This document shows, one piece after another, positions 31,726 through 40,185 of a stretch of 64,000 bases of DNA. Below the pieces are notes generated by a model, which was not told the DNA's origin, did not search any database, and worked only from the letters and a program-made list of their open reading frames with translations. The first letter of the stretch is position 1. Each line of letters begins with the position of its first letter. Position numbers and translations under genes: made by a program. Source of the stretch: Gammaproteobacteria bacterium (GTDB lineage Bacteria > Pseudomonadota > Gammaproteobacteria > Xanthomonadales > SZUA-36); contig JAJFLB010000059.1 of the NCBI GenBank assembly GCA_021772915.1, positions 1-64,000 of the forward strand. The letters run 5' to 3'.

Positions 31726-32612
31726 GACTTGCTCCCATCTGCTGACTGGTCCGTAACCCGGATCATCCCCTCCTGTGCCACGCTGGCAACCAGCCGGCCA
31801 GCAGCGTCGTAAATCAACCCCCGGGCAAGCCCCCTGCCCCCGCTGGTGCTGGGGCTGTCACAGGAGTATAGCAGCCAGTCATCAACCCGCACCGTGCGGT
31901 GAAACCACATGGCATGATCGAGGCTGGCCATCGTCACATTGCCTTGCAGGAACGATATTCCATGTGGCAGCGTGGCCGTTCCGACCAGGTGAAAATCAGA
32001 TGCGTAGGCCAGCAACGCGCGGTGCATCAGATCCGGTGCTTCAATTGGGGTACTTAGACGGAACCAGATATCCGAGAACGGTGGTCGCTTGTTCAGGTTG
32101 AACACATCCACCCCTTGTACCGGACGAAAATCAAATGGTCCGGTACGCATGTACCAACGACGCAAGAAGGTAGGTATTTGTTCAAGATGGTCCTGTGAGA
32201 GATCGAGCTCGGATTGAAGTTCATCGGGCAATGGCACATCCGGCATGTCGAACTGATGGTCCAGGCCCTCTTGATCGATTTGAAATGATGCAGCCATGGT
32301 GAATATCGGCCGGCCGTGCTGGATTGCCACTACACGCCGCGCTTTAAAGCTGCGGCCGTCACGATTGCGGTCGACATCATAAACGATGGGAGATTCGGGG
32401 TCGCCGGCGCGCAAAAAATATGCATGCAGTGAGTGTAATGTACCCTCGTCCAGCGTGTGACTGGCGGCAATAATGGACTGTGCCAAAACCTGCCCACCAA
32501 ACACCCTGGGTGTGCCGATGTCACGGCTCTCACCTCTGAACAGGTTGTCCTCCAGGACCTCCAGATCCATCAGTTGCAACAGTTCTCTGATGCTGTTGTT
32601 GGGTATAGCCAT
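31722..32612 (-). CDS. tesB: Acyl-CoA thioesterase II
   Basis: 296 residues with the tandem (double) hotdog fold of TesB. Marker sequences are RVFGGQVLAQSIIAA near 36 and, in the second half, SLDHAMWFHRTVRVDDWLLY with the catalytic aspartate region. It hydrolyses medium- and long-chain acyl-CoA in the cytoplasm. It is the first gene of a two-gene unit with msrA. Confidence 0.94.
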   Translation of the reverse strand: MAIPNNSIRELLQLMDLEVLEDNLFRGESRDIGTPRVFGGQVLAQSIIAASHTLDEGTLHSLHAYFLRAGDPESPIVYDVDRNRDGRSFKARRVVAIQHGRPIFTMAASFQIDQEGLDHQFDMPDVPLPDELQSELDLSQDHLEQIPTFLRRWYMRTGPFDFRPVQGVDVFNLNKRPPFSDIWFRLSTPIEAPDLMHRALLAYASDFHLVGTATLPHGISFLQGNVTMASLDHAMWFHRTVRVDDWLLYSCDSPSTSGGRGLARGLIYDAAGRLVASVAQEGMIRVTDQSADGSKS

Positions 32613-33073
32613 TTCCCGTATTCCTCTGCCTGATTGGTAGCTGATCGCTTTGGCGAACCCTTGGGTGCCTAATGCATCGGTTCAGCCCACGGTCCATGGC
32701 GCACTGTGCCACAATAGACGGAGAACCGAAACAGATCCTAGCCCGCATATTGCACCAGTCGGAATGGGGCCTCGCTTCAAGTACGTGAATAAGTTGAATT
32801 AAATGGCGTATCTACTTAAGAACCCTAAGTTGCACCTTGTGCCCGGCCCCATCTCCATCCCGGCCCTGGCTTGTGGCCCAGGCCAGTCTCTCGACCGGTT
32901 CCCCGTCTCACCTTCTCCATATACGGCTGGACTTGAGCTTCCCTCAGGCCATAGCTACAGCTATGACCTTCAGTCCAGCCCGGCGTCCAACCGTATCTGT
33001 CCAGCGCCATCATGGCCCAGGCCAGCCTCTCGACCGGTTCCCCGTCTCACCTTCTCCGGGATACTGGTGCAAC
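32613..33073. other. Intergenic region between tesB and sbcB
   Basis: About 460 bases between divergent genes. The left half shows nothing recognisable. The right half (from 32874) contains a repeated and palindromic block listed separately. Confidence 0.4.
32874..33057. repeat. 45-bp direct repeat pair enclosing nested palindromes
   Basis: Two copies of a 45-base sequence, at 32874-32918 and 33013-33057, differ at one position. Both start TGGCCCAGGCCAG and end CTCACCTTCTCC. The 94 bases between them hold inverted repeats: GGCTGGACT (32925-32933) with AGTCCAGCC (32972-32980), enclosing CATAGCT-AC-AGCTATG (32950-32965). The block ends 16 bases before the sbcB start. It could be a structured leader RNA, a duplication scar or a small repeat element. 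Confidence 0.75.
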
Positions 33074-34540
33074 ATGCGGGCTGAAGTGAATCCAACATTC
33101 CTGTGGCACGACTATGAAACCTTTGGTGCCTACCCAAGTCTTGACCGCCCTGCACAGTTTGCTGCCTTGCGCACCAACGCGGCACTCGAACCGGTGGATG
33201 ACCCTGTCAATTGGTTTTGCAAACCTGCACTGGACATCTTACCGCACCCGGTAGCCAGCCTGATTACCGGCATTACGCCACAGACTGCTCAACAGAATGG
33301 TCTCATTGAAGCTGAGTTCGCAGGCAAAATTCATGCTGAAATGATGGAGCCAAACACCTGCGGTGCGGGCTACAACAGCATTCGCTTTGATGATGAGTTC
33401 AGCCGCAACCTGTTTTACCGCAATTTCATTGACCCTTATGAACGGGAATACCGTAATGAAAACTCCCGCTGGGACCTGATTGACCTGGCCAGAATGTGTT
33501 ATGCCCTGAGACCAGACGGGATTGAGTGGCCCGAACATGAGGCCGGTAGACCAAGCTTTAAACTGGAGCACCTCAGCGCCGCCAACAACATACAGCACAA
33601 GGGCGCTCATGAGGCCTTGTCCGACGTTACCGCAACCATCGACCTCGCACGGTTACTCAAGACCCGGCAGCCACGTTTGTTTGACTGGGCACTGAAAATG
33701 CGCAACCAGGGTCAGGTGTTGCAAATCCTGAACATCGTCGATCCACAGCCGGTGGTGCACACTTCAGCACGCATTCCAGCCAGACGCGGTTGCACGACCC
33801 TGGTGCTGCCCGTATCAATTTACCCGGACCGGCCAAAGTCGGTTATTGTTTTTGACCTCATGACCGACCCGGAGCCACTCCTTGGCTCAAGTGCCGAAGA
33901 AATAAAGGACCGGCTGTTTACTCCTGCGGGCGACTTGCCGACAGGTGTTAAGCGAATACAACTCAAAGCCGTCCATACCAACCACGTGCCCATGATTGCG
34001 CCGGTGGCAACCCTCGGTAATACAAACTGCCAACGCATCGGTCTGAATCCGGAGCTTTGTTTTACGCATGCAGAGATGATCAAAGCAGATCTTCAGAATG
34101 TGCGTGCCAAGGTAATGGAGGTCTTCAGCCCACAGCCATTTACCACCGACGGTGACCCCGATCACATGATCTATTCAGGCGGGTTTTTCGCTGCACAAGA
34201 CCGCAAGCTGATGACCAGAATTCGAAATACAAAGCCCGGTGATCTGGGACAGGAACAATGGCCGTTTTCAGATTCAAGACTCGCTGAGATGCTGTTTCGC
34301 TACCGGGCGCGAAATTTCCCGGATAAGCTGACCAACGTGGAGAGACAAAAATGGGAGACGGAGCGGCTGGATAGATTGGCGCACCCTGCAGATGCCCGTC
34401 AATTAACACCTGAAACGTTCGCGGTGGAAATTTCAGCTGCCAGACAAGCCTGTGACGGGTCTGACGAAGAAGCAGCACGCAGCCAGTTTATCCTGGATCA
34501 GCTGGAAGTCTGGGGTGCTGAGATTTGTCGTACGAATTAG
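33074..34540 (+). CDS. sbcB: Exodeoxyribonuclease I
   Basis: I take the ATG at 33074 (MRAEVNPTFLWHDYETFGAY), giving 488 residues, near the E. coli length of 475. The DnaQ-like exonuclease domain has Exo I FLWHDYETFG with the metal-binding aspartate and glutamate, Exo II around GYNSIRFDDEF and Exo III HEALSDVTATIDLAR. The SH3-like and helical C-terminal domains follow. It degrades single-stranded DNA 3' to 5' in repair and recombination. The frame is open upstream through the repeat block, but those codons are not part of the family. Confidence 0.95.
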   Translation: MRAEVNPTFLWHDYETFGAYPSLDRPAQFAALRTNAALEPVDDPVNWFCKPALDILPHPVASLITGITPQTAQQNGLIEAEFAGKIHAEMMEPNTCGAGYNSIRFDDEFSRNLFYRNFIDPYEREYRNENSRWDLIDLARMCYALRPDGIEWPEHEAGRPSFKLEHLSAANNIQHKGAHEALSDVTATIDLARLLKTRQPRLFDWALKMRNQGQVLQILNIVDPQPVVHTSARIPARRGCTTLVLPVSIYPDRPKSVIVFDLMTDPEPLLGSSAEEIKDRLFTPAGDLPTGVKRIQLKAVHTNHVPMIAPVATLGNTNCQRIGLNPELCFTHAEMIKADLQNVRAKVMEVFSPQPFTTDGDPDHMIYSGGFFAAQDRKLMTRIRNTKPGDLGQEQWPFSDSRLAEMLFRYRARNFPDKLTNVERQKWETERLDRLAHPADARQLTPETFAVEISAARQACDGSDEEAARSQFILDQLEVWGAEICRTN

Positions 34541-34602
34541 GCTGTAGGCCTGGACCTGAGATCAAGGACTTATTGCGCTTTTCTCGATTCAAATCGAATT
34601 AA

Positions 34603-34805
34603 TTATGCACAAGTTGCTGATTGTCGGTGCGAGATAATGTCCAGAAGGGAATATACCCATACAAGACAGACCAGACAAATATAAGTCATTGTATTAACAC
34701 ATTTTTTAACAAACTGGTCAAAATTTAACCAATCCAGAGTGCGGCACACACAGCCTTTGAGTCTGTAAGCTTACCCACAAGGTTATCCACAAATTTTGTG
34801 GATAA
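34603..34805. promoter_or_regulatory. Cluster of DnaA boxes next to an AT-rich stretch
   Basis: Two perfect DnaA boxes, TTATCCACA, occur at 34783-34791 (plus) and 34797-34805 (minus), facing each other in an 11-bp palindrome. A one-mismatch box TTACCCACA is at 34771-34779 and another, TTATGCACA, at 34603-34611. Between them, 34675-34735 is AT-rich. There are no dnaA, dnaN, gyrB or gid genes here, so it is more likely a DnaA-controlled promoter or titration site than the main origin. It lies just downstream of the leftward 75-residue gene and could also act as that gene's 3' hairpin. Confidence 0.5.
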
Positions 34806-34810
34806 CATTT

Positions 34811-35038
34811 TCAGGCAGCATTTACCCTTGATGCGGGTGAATTTAGATCCGCTGTCATGGCACGTTTGTGACCACCGGTCTCCCTGATCAAGCGTCGACG
34901 GGCACTCGGTGAAACAAACTCGACATGGCTGCCATCTGAAAACTGTAACATCCAGAGTCTATGGGGTTGGTCATTTGTACCTGGGGTTGCCACAACACCG
35001 GTAATGGTCTTGCCGACCAAACAAAAATCTGTGTTCAT
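34811..35038 (-). CDS. Small protein of unknown function
   Basis: A 75-residue protein starting at ATG 35038 with a strong AGGAGAG ribosome binding site about 11 bases upstream. The frame is open further upstream to 35125, without a better start. It has a short beta-rich middle (RLWMLQFSDGSHVEFVSP) and a basic C-terminal half (SARRRLIRETGGHKRA). No family was recognised. Its stop lies 5 bases from the DnaA-box palindrome. Confidence 0.55.
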   Translation of the reverse strand: MNTDFCLVGKTITGVVATPGTNDQPHRLWMLQFSDGSHVEFVSPSARRRLIRETGGHKRAMTADLNSPASRVNAA

Positions 35039-35249
35039 TTCTTGGTTCTCTCCTGGATTCTGGCCTGAATGTATTAGAGCAGAAGCGATTCTCAAATCAT
35101 GAGAGGTAGTACGCAGACCCACCAAAACGACTATTTCTTACACGTCAGCAGGTCAATCACGACTTTCACACGACCGGGACCCGGCTCTAGTATTGGGCTG
35201 TCCCGCTGCGGCGGGTCAGGACTATCAATCTCAAATCAAGGGGAAACCT

Positions 35250-35531
35250 ATGAAATCTTTAGTATCGATACTGACTACCGGGCTGCTTTCTGTCTGGGCG
35301 TGGGCCGCCCAACCGGTAAACGTCAACTCAGCCAATGCCGACGAAATCGCCACGGCACTCAAAGGTGTTGGTATGAGTAAAGCCGAGGCCATTGTCAGCT
35401 ACCGGGATAAGAATGGTCAGTTCAAACACATTGATGAACTGGTTAATGTCAAAGGCATTGGCATTCGTACCGTTGACATAAACCGTGAGTATATCTTGCT
35501 GGACGACAGCAAACTCGCAGCGGGTAAGTAA
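35250..35531 (+). CDS. ComEA-type helix-hairpin-helix protein
   Basis: A 93-residue secreted protein. A signal peptide covers residues 1-20 (cleavage near WAWA-AQP). It is followed by two HhH motifs: VNVNSANADEIATALKGVG and IDELVNVKGIGIRTVD. This is the compact ComEA-like fold that binds double-stranded DNA in the periplasm and in some bacteria aids transformation. Proteins of this size are widespread in gammaproteobacteria, and many have not been tested. I took the ATG at 35250, preceded by AAGGGG, over an upstream in-frame ATG at 35193. Confidence 0.85.
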   Translation: MKSLVSILTTGLLSVWAWAAQPVNVNSANADEIATALKGVGMSKAEAIVSYRDKNGQFKHIDELVNVKGIGIRTVDINREYILLDDSKLAAGK

Positions 35532-35586
35532 TCCCAGCACTGATCAAACTGATTCGGGCGTTGGTGCAGCGTACCCCTCGCCCGGG

Positions 35587-36186
35587 TCAGTCGATCAACA
35601 GACGGCTACCAAAGGCATGCGCCAGCGTGGACTGGTCCGTATATTCAAGCTCACCACCCAGGGGTACTCCGTGCGCGATGCAGGTCACGCGGATACTGTT
35701 CCTTTTTGCCATCTTTTGCAGATAGTACGAGGTGGCTTCACCTTCTACTGTAGGATTGGTGGCGATGATTAACTCATCGGGAGCGTTGTTTTCAAATCGC
35801 TCAGCCAATTGGTCCAGACCCAACTCCGCAGGGCCAATGCCATCCAGGGGCGATAACCGTCCCAACAGCACGAAATAACGACCCGTAAAGGCCGTCGCCT
35901 GTTCGATGGCCAAGACATCCACCGGCGACTCCACTACGCATAACAGGGACTGGTCACGTCTGGGATTGGAGCAAATGGTACACAGACCCAACTCGGTAAG
36001 ATCACGACACGCCTCACAACGTCCAATGTTTTGCATGGCATCGGTAAGCACACTCGCCAACTGCAATCCGCCCTCACGATTGCGCTCCAGTAAATGCAAA
36101 GCCATACGCTGTGCAGTCTTTGGCCCTACACCGGGCAAGCACCGTAAGGATTCGATCAGCTGACTCAGCAGGGGTTCTGCGGACAT
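35587..36186 (-). CDS. recR: Recombination protein RecR
   Basis: 199 residues. The HhH segment [20 protein letters not shown] is at 14-33, then a C4 zinc finger [16 protein letters not shown], then a Toprim domain starting [14 protein letters not shown], and a C-terminal Walker-B-like end. It acts with RecO and RecF in loading RecA at gaps. It is third in the classic dnaX-ybaB-recR operon. Confidence 0.97.
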   Translation of the reverse strand: MSAEPLLSQLIESLRCLPGVGPKTAQRMALHLLERNREGGLQLASVLTDAMQNIGRCEACRDLTELGLCTICSNPRRDQSLLCVVESPVDVLAIEQATAFTGRYFVLLGRLSPLDGIGPAELGLDQLAERFENNAPDELIIATNPTVEGEATSYYLQKMAKRNSIRVTCIAHGVPLGGELEYTDQSTLAHAFGSRLLID

Positions 36187-36223
36187 GTTAAGGGGTCTCT
36201 GGTCTGGTCAACTGCAGGGTTTA

Positions 36224-36544
36224 TTACAAAGGCAGGGTAAACCCGGGTGGCAACTGCATGCCCTGAGTCAGTCCTGACATTTGCTGCTCTGAAGATTCTT
36301 TGATGCGGTTAACCGCATCATTGATGGCCGCAGTGACCAGATCTTCGAGCATTTCAAGATCGTCTACCAGGGTGGGGTCAATTTCCACGCGTTTTACCGC
36401 ATGTTGCCCGTTCATGACAACACTGACCATTCCTCCTCCTGCCTGACCGGTGATCTCCATATCAGCCAGTTTCTCTTGTGCCTTTTGCATTTCCCGTTGC
36501 ATTTTCTGTGCTTGTTGCAACAGACCAGCGATATTAGCTTTCAT
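36224..36544 (-). CDS. ybaB: YbaB/EbfC nucleoid-associated protein
   Basis: A 106-residue dimeric DNA-binding protein. The N-terminus [20 protein letters not shown] and the glycine-rich [19 protein letters not shown] are typical of YbaB/EbfC. It lies between dnaX (31-base gap) and recR, the conserved position. Confidence 0.95.
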   Translation of the reverse strand: MKANIAGLLQQAQKMQREMQKAQEKLADMEITGQAGGGMVSVVMNGQHAVKRVEIDPTLVDDLEMLEDLVTAAINDAVNRIKESSEQQMSGLTQGMQLPPGFTLPL

Positions 36545-36575
36545 CGTTATTTCCTCTTAATTGAACTCGTCCGGC

Positions 36576-38195
36576 TTACTGGAGCGGCTGAACAGAGTCC
36601 GGGACTATTTTAGCCCCAAATTTCTGTTTGATTTCCTTAACGGTTGCGTCCTGCTCAATGGCTTGCTCGGCCTCGGACCGACGACCTTTTTGAACCTTTT
36701 CGTCGGCCGCGGCCAGTGATTGTACCGGTTGGGACACCGTGTGTAAGTCCAGCGACACAGGGTGACCCAAACAGGTAGACAAGGCTGATTGCAAACTCTG
36801 AATAACCCCTTTTGAACCAAGGTGTTGCACTGTTTCAGGCACCAGAAATTTCCATTGGGTCCGGTCTGCGGACTCCAATTGCATATTTCTGGCAAGTTCC
36901 TTTGCTGCACCGCTTAGATTCAGACTCGCTTGCAAGCTGGACCAGTCCTGAACAGTTTTGGCCTTGGCTTCCACAGGCACATCTGCCGATTCCGTGGTGG
37001 CCCCGGATTCAGAAGGCTTGCCAGAATCCATTACATCGAAAGCTGCTCTGGCCATCTTTGCGGCTTCACCACCGCCGCCAGATGACTTGGTTTGAGAACC
37101 CTCATTATCGGTTGCGGGTCTGAATGCCAACATCCGCAAGAGTGTCATTTCCAGCCCGGTACGTGGGTCTGGTGCCAGCTCCAGATCCCTGCAGCCGCTA
37201 ATGGCGATTTGGTAATAAAGCTGCGCATCTTCCGGCGAGACCCGTTTTGCACGTGCTTGCAGTGACTCCCAATCGGTTCTCTCCGGGTCACGGAAACCGG
37301 GCGCAGCGTGGATCAGGGCAATCCGGTGCATGGCCTCCGCCAACTCATTCAGTACCACTGCAATATTGCGCGATTGCTTGACCAGGTCATCGATGATTCC
37401 CAGCAGTGCCTGAGCATCCGCATCCAGCAATGCATCAATCATCGCTGCGACGTGCATGTGATCGATACTGCCAAGCATTTTTGCAACATCGGAATCCCTT
37501 AGACTGCCACCCCCAAACGCGATTGCCTGATCCAGCAAACTGAGACCATCGCGCATACTACCATCAGCCGCACGGGCGATCCGCATGATGGCTGACTCCT
37601 CTGCGGCAATGGAGTCTGCCTTCAGAATAGTCTCCAGGTGGCTCTTGATCTGAGCGGGTAAAAGCCTGGTCAGATTAAAGCGCAAACAACGTGACAGGAT
37701 GGTAACGGGAAGTTTCTGCGGATCGGTGGTCGCCAGCACGAATTTGATATGCGGTGGTGGTTCTTCCAGAGTCTTGAGCAAGGCGTTAAAGCTATGACCA
37801 GATAACATATGCACTTCATCAATGATATAAACCTTGTAACGTCCCCGCGTGGGCATGAACTGCACGGTTTCTAACAATTCACGCGTATCTTCCACCTTGG
37901 TTTTCGACGCTGCATCGATTTCCAGCATATCCACAAAACGGCCTTCACTGACATCTATGCAACTGCCGCATTCGCCGCAGGGCGTTGATGACACGCCTGT
38001 TTCGCAATTGAGACATCTGGCAAGAATTCGCGCGATGGTGGTCTTACCAACTCCACGTGTTCCACTGAGCAAGAAAGCATGATGTAAGCGATCGTTGTCA
38101 AGCCCGTTGACCAGTGCCTGTACAACGTGCTCCTGACCCACCAGGTCACTGAACGTCTGAGGACGCCACTTGCGCGCCAGTACCTGATAACTCAT
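36576..38195 (-). CDS. dnaX: DNA polymerase III subunits tau/gamma
   Basis: 539 residues. Walker A LLSGTRGVGKTTIARILA is at 43-60, zinc cysteines occur in CLNCETGVSSTPCGECGSC, and the DEAD-like box is IIDEVHMLS. The clamp-loader AAA+ core occupies about 1-365, followed by a low-complexity linker and the tau tail. No E. coli-type A-AAA-AAG frameshift site was found in the linker, so a separate gamma form is not indicated. It lies immediately downstream of the 4.5S RNA gene. Confidence 0.96.
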   Translation of the reverse strand: MSYQVLARKWRPQTFSDLVGQEHVVQALVNGLDNDRLHHAFLLSGTRGVGKTTIARILARCLNCETGVSSTPCGECGSCIDVSEGRFVDMLEIDAASKTKVEDTRELLETVQFMPTRGRYKVYIIDEVHMLSGHSFNALLKTLEEPPPHIKFVLATTDPQKLPVTILSRCLRFNLTRLLPAQIKSHLETILKADSIAAEESAIMRIARAADGSMRDGLSLLDQAIAFGGGSLRDSDVAKMLGSIDHMHVAAMIDALLDADAQALLGIIDDLVKQSRNIAVVLNELAEAMHRIALIHAAPGFRDPERTDWESLQARAKRVSPEDAQLYYQIAISGCRDLELAPDPRTGLEMTLLRMLAFRPATDNEGSQTKSSGGGGEAAKMARAAFDVMDSGKPSESGATTESADVPVEAKAKTVQDWSSLQASLNLSGAAKELARNMQLESADRTQWKFLVPETVQHLGSKGVIQSLQSALSTCLGHPVSLDLHTVSQPVQSLAAADEKVQKGRRSEAEQAIEQDATVKEIKQKFGAKIVPDSVQPLQ

Positions 38196-38319
38196 TTTAA
38201 TTGGTCTCTGATTAATTCGTGAAAATGTACATCAACTATAACACCGGTGCCCTGTCTCGCAAGTACCTGCTTTCCTGTCCTGCAAGTCTTCGTACATTCA
38301 GCAATAACCAGGGCAAGGC

Positions 38320-38425
38320 AACCCCCGCCCACCATTCCCCGGCACCCGAGTTTGCTGCTGCCGCTGCTCCCTTCCGGGCCTGACGGGGTTCACAACGTGT
38401 CGTCGCGGGGAGGCCGACGGGGGCC
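38320..38425 (-). ncRNA. ffs: 4.5S signal recognition particle RNA
   Basis: The minus strand contains the universally conserved SRP core GTCAGGCCCGGAAGGGAGCAG. The flanks pair into a long hairpin: the 5' end GGCCCCCG pairs with the 3' end CGGGGGTT. Length is about 106 bases, within the bacterial small-SRP-RNA range. The ends are estimated from pairing. The position just upstream of dnaX is common in gammaproteobacteria. The RNA binds Ffh for co-translational targeting. Confidence 0.92.
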
Positions 38426-38633
38426 ACCACTGGACCGTAGCATTGATAGTCTCAAGCATACGGGAGCGGAATTGTGACGCAAGCAATGGCGCGGTTCAAT
38501 CATTCAACCCTGTTTTTTCACCAATCAACCTGTCGAAGGGCAGTTTTTATTGATTTCTGGCTAATTATCTATTGTCACCCGTGCCATCAGAAGTGACAAT
38601 ATCAGCACACAAAAGGCAACAACACGCCTGGGC

Positions 38634-38891
38634 GTGTTCGCAATTAGCCAGGCTGCACTGTTGCACCTGAAAAATCGCCAGGCAAGGCGTGAGAAGAGAG
38701 GTTTGGTTATTCCAAATGAACGACGAACAACGCGGTATGGCGTTTTCTCAGGTAAAACCCGAAGGGCCGGGCTTATTTTTCCGCCCAGCGGCGTTATCAT
38801 TCGCTTATGTAGAGCAACCACACAGTACTCATTCTGCCTCGCTGACCAAAAAAATAGGCTCCGGCAGCACAGTCTGGCTAATTGAGAACAC
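38634..38891. mobile_element. MITE-like element with ~25-bp terminal inverted repeats
   Basis: The left end, 38634-38658, and the right end, 38867-38891, are imperfect inverted repeats, alike at about 21 of 25 positions. Both contain CAATTAGCCAG preceded by GTGTTC. The ~258-base interior has no transposase. Short open frames inside on both strands are arginine-rich and look incidental. The right end stops 18 bases before the CysN/CysC-like gene, so the element probably provides or disrupts its upstream sequence. No obvious target-site duplication was identified. Confidence 0.65.
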
Positions 38892-38909
38892 CCCCTGAGG
38901 AGCGAATCA

Positions 38910-40148
38910 ATGCCCTGGTACAAAAGCGAAGCCTTGTTGCCCTACATTCAATATCTCGAACCGAATGGCGAAGCATCGGAGCACTTCCGTTTCCCGGTTC
39001 AAGAACTCACGCAAATCGAGCCGGACACCGGAGGTTATAAAGGCGTGCTGGCCGGTGGTAAGTGTGTGGTTGGTGACGAGATCATGGTTGCAGCATCACT
39101 TAAGCGCAATCGCATCAAACGCATCGTTGGCCCGGAAGGTGACCTACCCCGCGCAGACCGGGGTGATGCTGTCGTATTGATACTGGAAAGTGAAATTGAC
39201 ATCAGCACAGGCGATGTATTGCACCGGCCCGGGGAACCGCCGGTTCGCAGCGACCAGTTCCAGGCACATCTGATCTGGATGCATGATGATCCGATGCTCC
39301 CTGAGCGCAGTTACCTGCTCATAATCGGAACGCAGACCACACCCGTACAAATTACCGACCTGAAATACGCTATCGATATCGACACCGACAAGCACCTGCC
39401 TGCAACCAAGATAGAGCGGGATGAGATTGCCGTGTGCAACTTTGCAACGGCAAACGCCATTGCATTTGATAGCTATGCAGAAAATGCTGAAACGGGATCA
39501 TTCATGCTGATCGACCGTATCAGCAACGATACTGTGGCCGGCGGCATGATTGATTTCGGTCTGCATCGAGGACAGAACCTATCCTGGCAGTCTTTTGAAA
39601 TTAATCGCGACCTGCGTGCGGGAATGAAGAGCCAAAAGCCGGTTATTGTCTGGTTTACCGGCTTGTCTGCATCGGGCAAATCTACTATCGCCGATATTGT
39701 CGAGCAAAAGCTGGCGGCCAAAAACCGCCACACCTACTTGCTTGATGGTGACAACTTTCGCCACGGACTGAACAAGGACTTGGGCTTCACCGACGCTGAC
39801 CGGGTGGAAAACATACGTCGTGTCGCCGAGGTTGCCCGGCTAATGGCGGACTCCGGCTTAATCGTGATGGCTTCCTTCATTTCTCCTTTTCGACGGGAGC
39901 GCAGAATGGCGAGAGAAATTGCCGGGAATGTTGATTTTGTCGAGGTATTCGTTGATACACCGCTGGAAATCTGCGAAGCCCGTGACCCCAAAGGTATGTA
40001 TGCCAAGGCACGCAAGGGTGAGATCCCCAATTTCACCGGTATAAGCTCCGCCTATGAGCCACCGGAACATGCTGACATCCATCTATATGCGGGTGAGCAT
40101 TCACCTGAAGAGTTGGCTGACGAGGTCCTGCGAAAACTGAAATTTTGA
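38910..40148 (+). CDS. CysN/CysC-like fusion lacking the GTPase domain; APS kinase
   Basis: A 412-residue protein. Residues 1-235 match the beta-barrel domains 2 and 3 of the sulfate adenylyltransferase large subunit CysN, starting with [13 protein letters not shown], the sequence that follows the G domain in CysN. Residues 243-412 are an APS kinase with P-loop GLSASGKST at 251-259, then [16 protein letters not shown] and [10 protein letters not shown]. The GTPase half and CysD are absent. The kinase part looks intact, so phosphorylation of adenylyl sulfate to PAPS is plausible. The ATG follows a GGAG sequence. The MITE-like element ends just upstream and may mark a truncation. Confidence 0.8.
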   Translation: MPWYKSEALLPYIQYLEPNGEASEHFRFPVQELTQIEPDTGGYKGVLAGGKCVVGDEIMVAASLKRNRIKRIVGPEGDLPRADRGDAVVLILESEIDISTGDVLHRPGEPPVRSDQFQAHLIWMHDDPMLPERSYLLIIGTQTTPVQITDLKYAIDIDTDKHLPATKIERDEIAVCNFATANAIAFDSYAENAETGSFMLIDRISNDTVAGGMIDFGLHRGQNLSWQSFEINRDLRAGMKSQKPVIVWFTGLSASGKSTIADIVEQKLAAKNRHTYLLDGDNFRHGLNKDLGFTDADRVENIRRVAEVARLMADSGLIVMASFISPFRRERRMAREIAGNVDFVEVFVDTPLEICEARDPKGMYAKARKGEIPNFTGISSAYEPPEHADIHLYAGEHSPEELADEVLRKLKF

Positions 40149-40185
40149 CTGGGGCCTGTTAACAGACCTCAAGGAACTGAAGTAA

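Noticed and set aside
36576-37150. Programmed frameshift in dnaX
   Set aside because: No A-AAA-AAG type heptamer lies in the linker; the only A-rich site, near 36690, is in the wrong frame pattern and close to the C-terminus.
38634-38885. An 83-residue open frame on the plus strand and a longer one on the minus strand inside the MITE-like element
   Set aside because: They run through the inverted repeats, are arginine-rich, have no ribosome binding site and no recognisable family; they look like incidental frames of a repeat.
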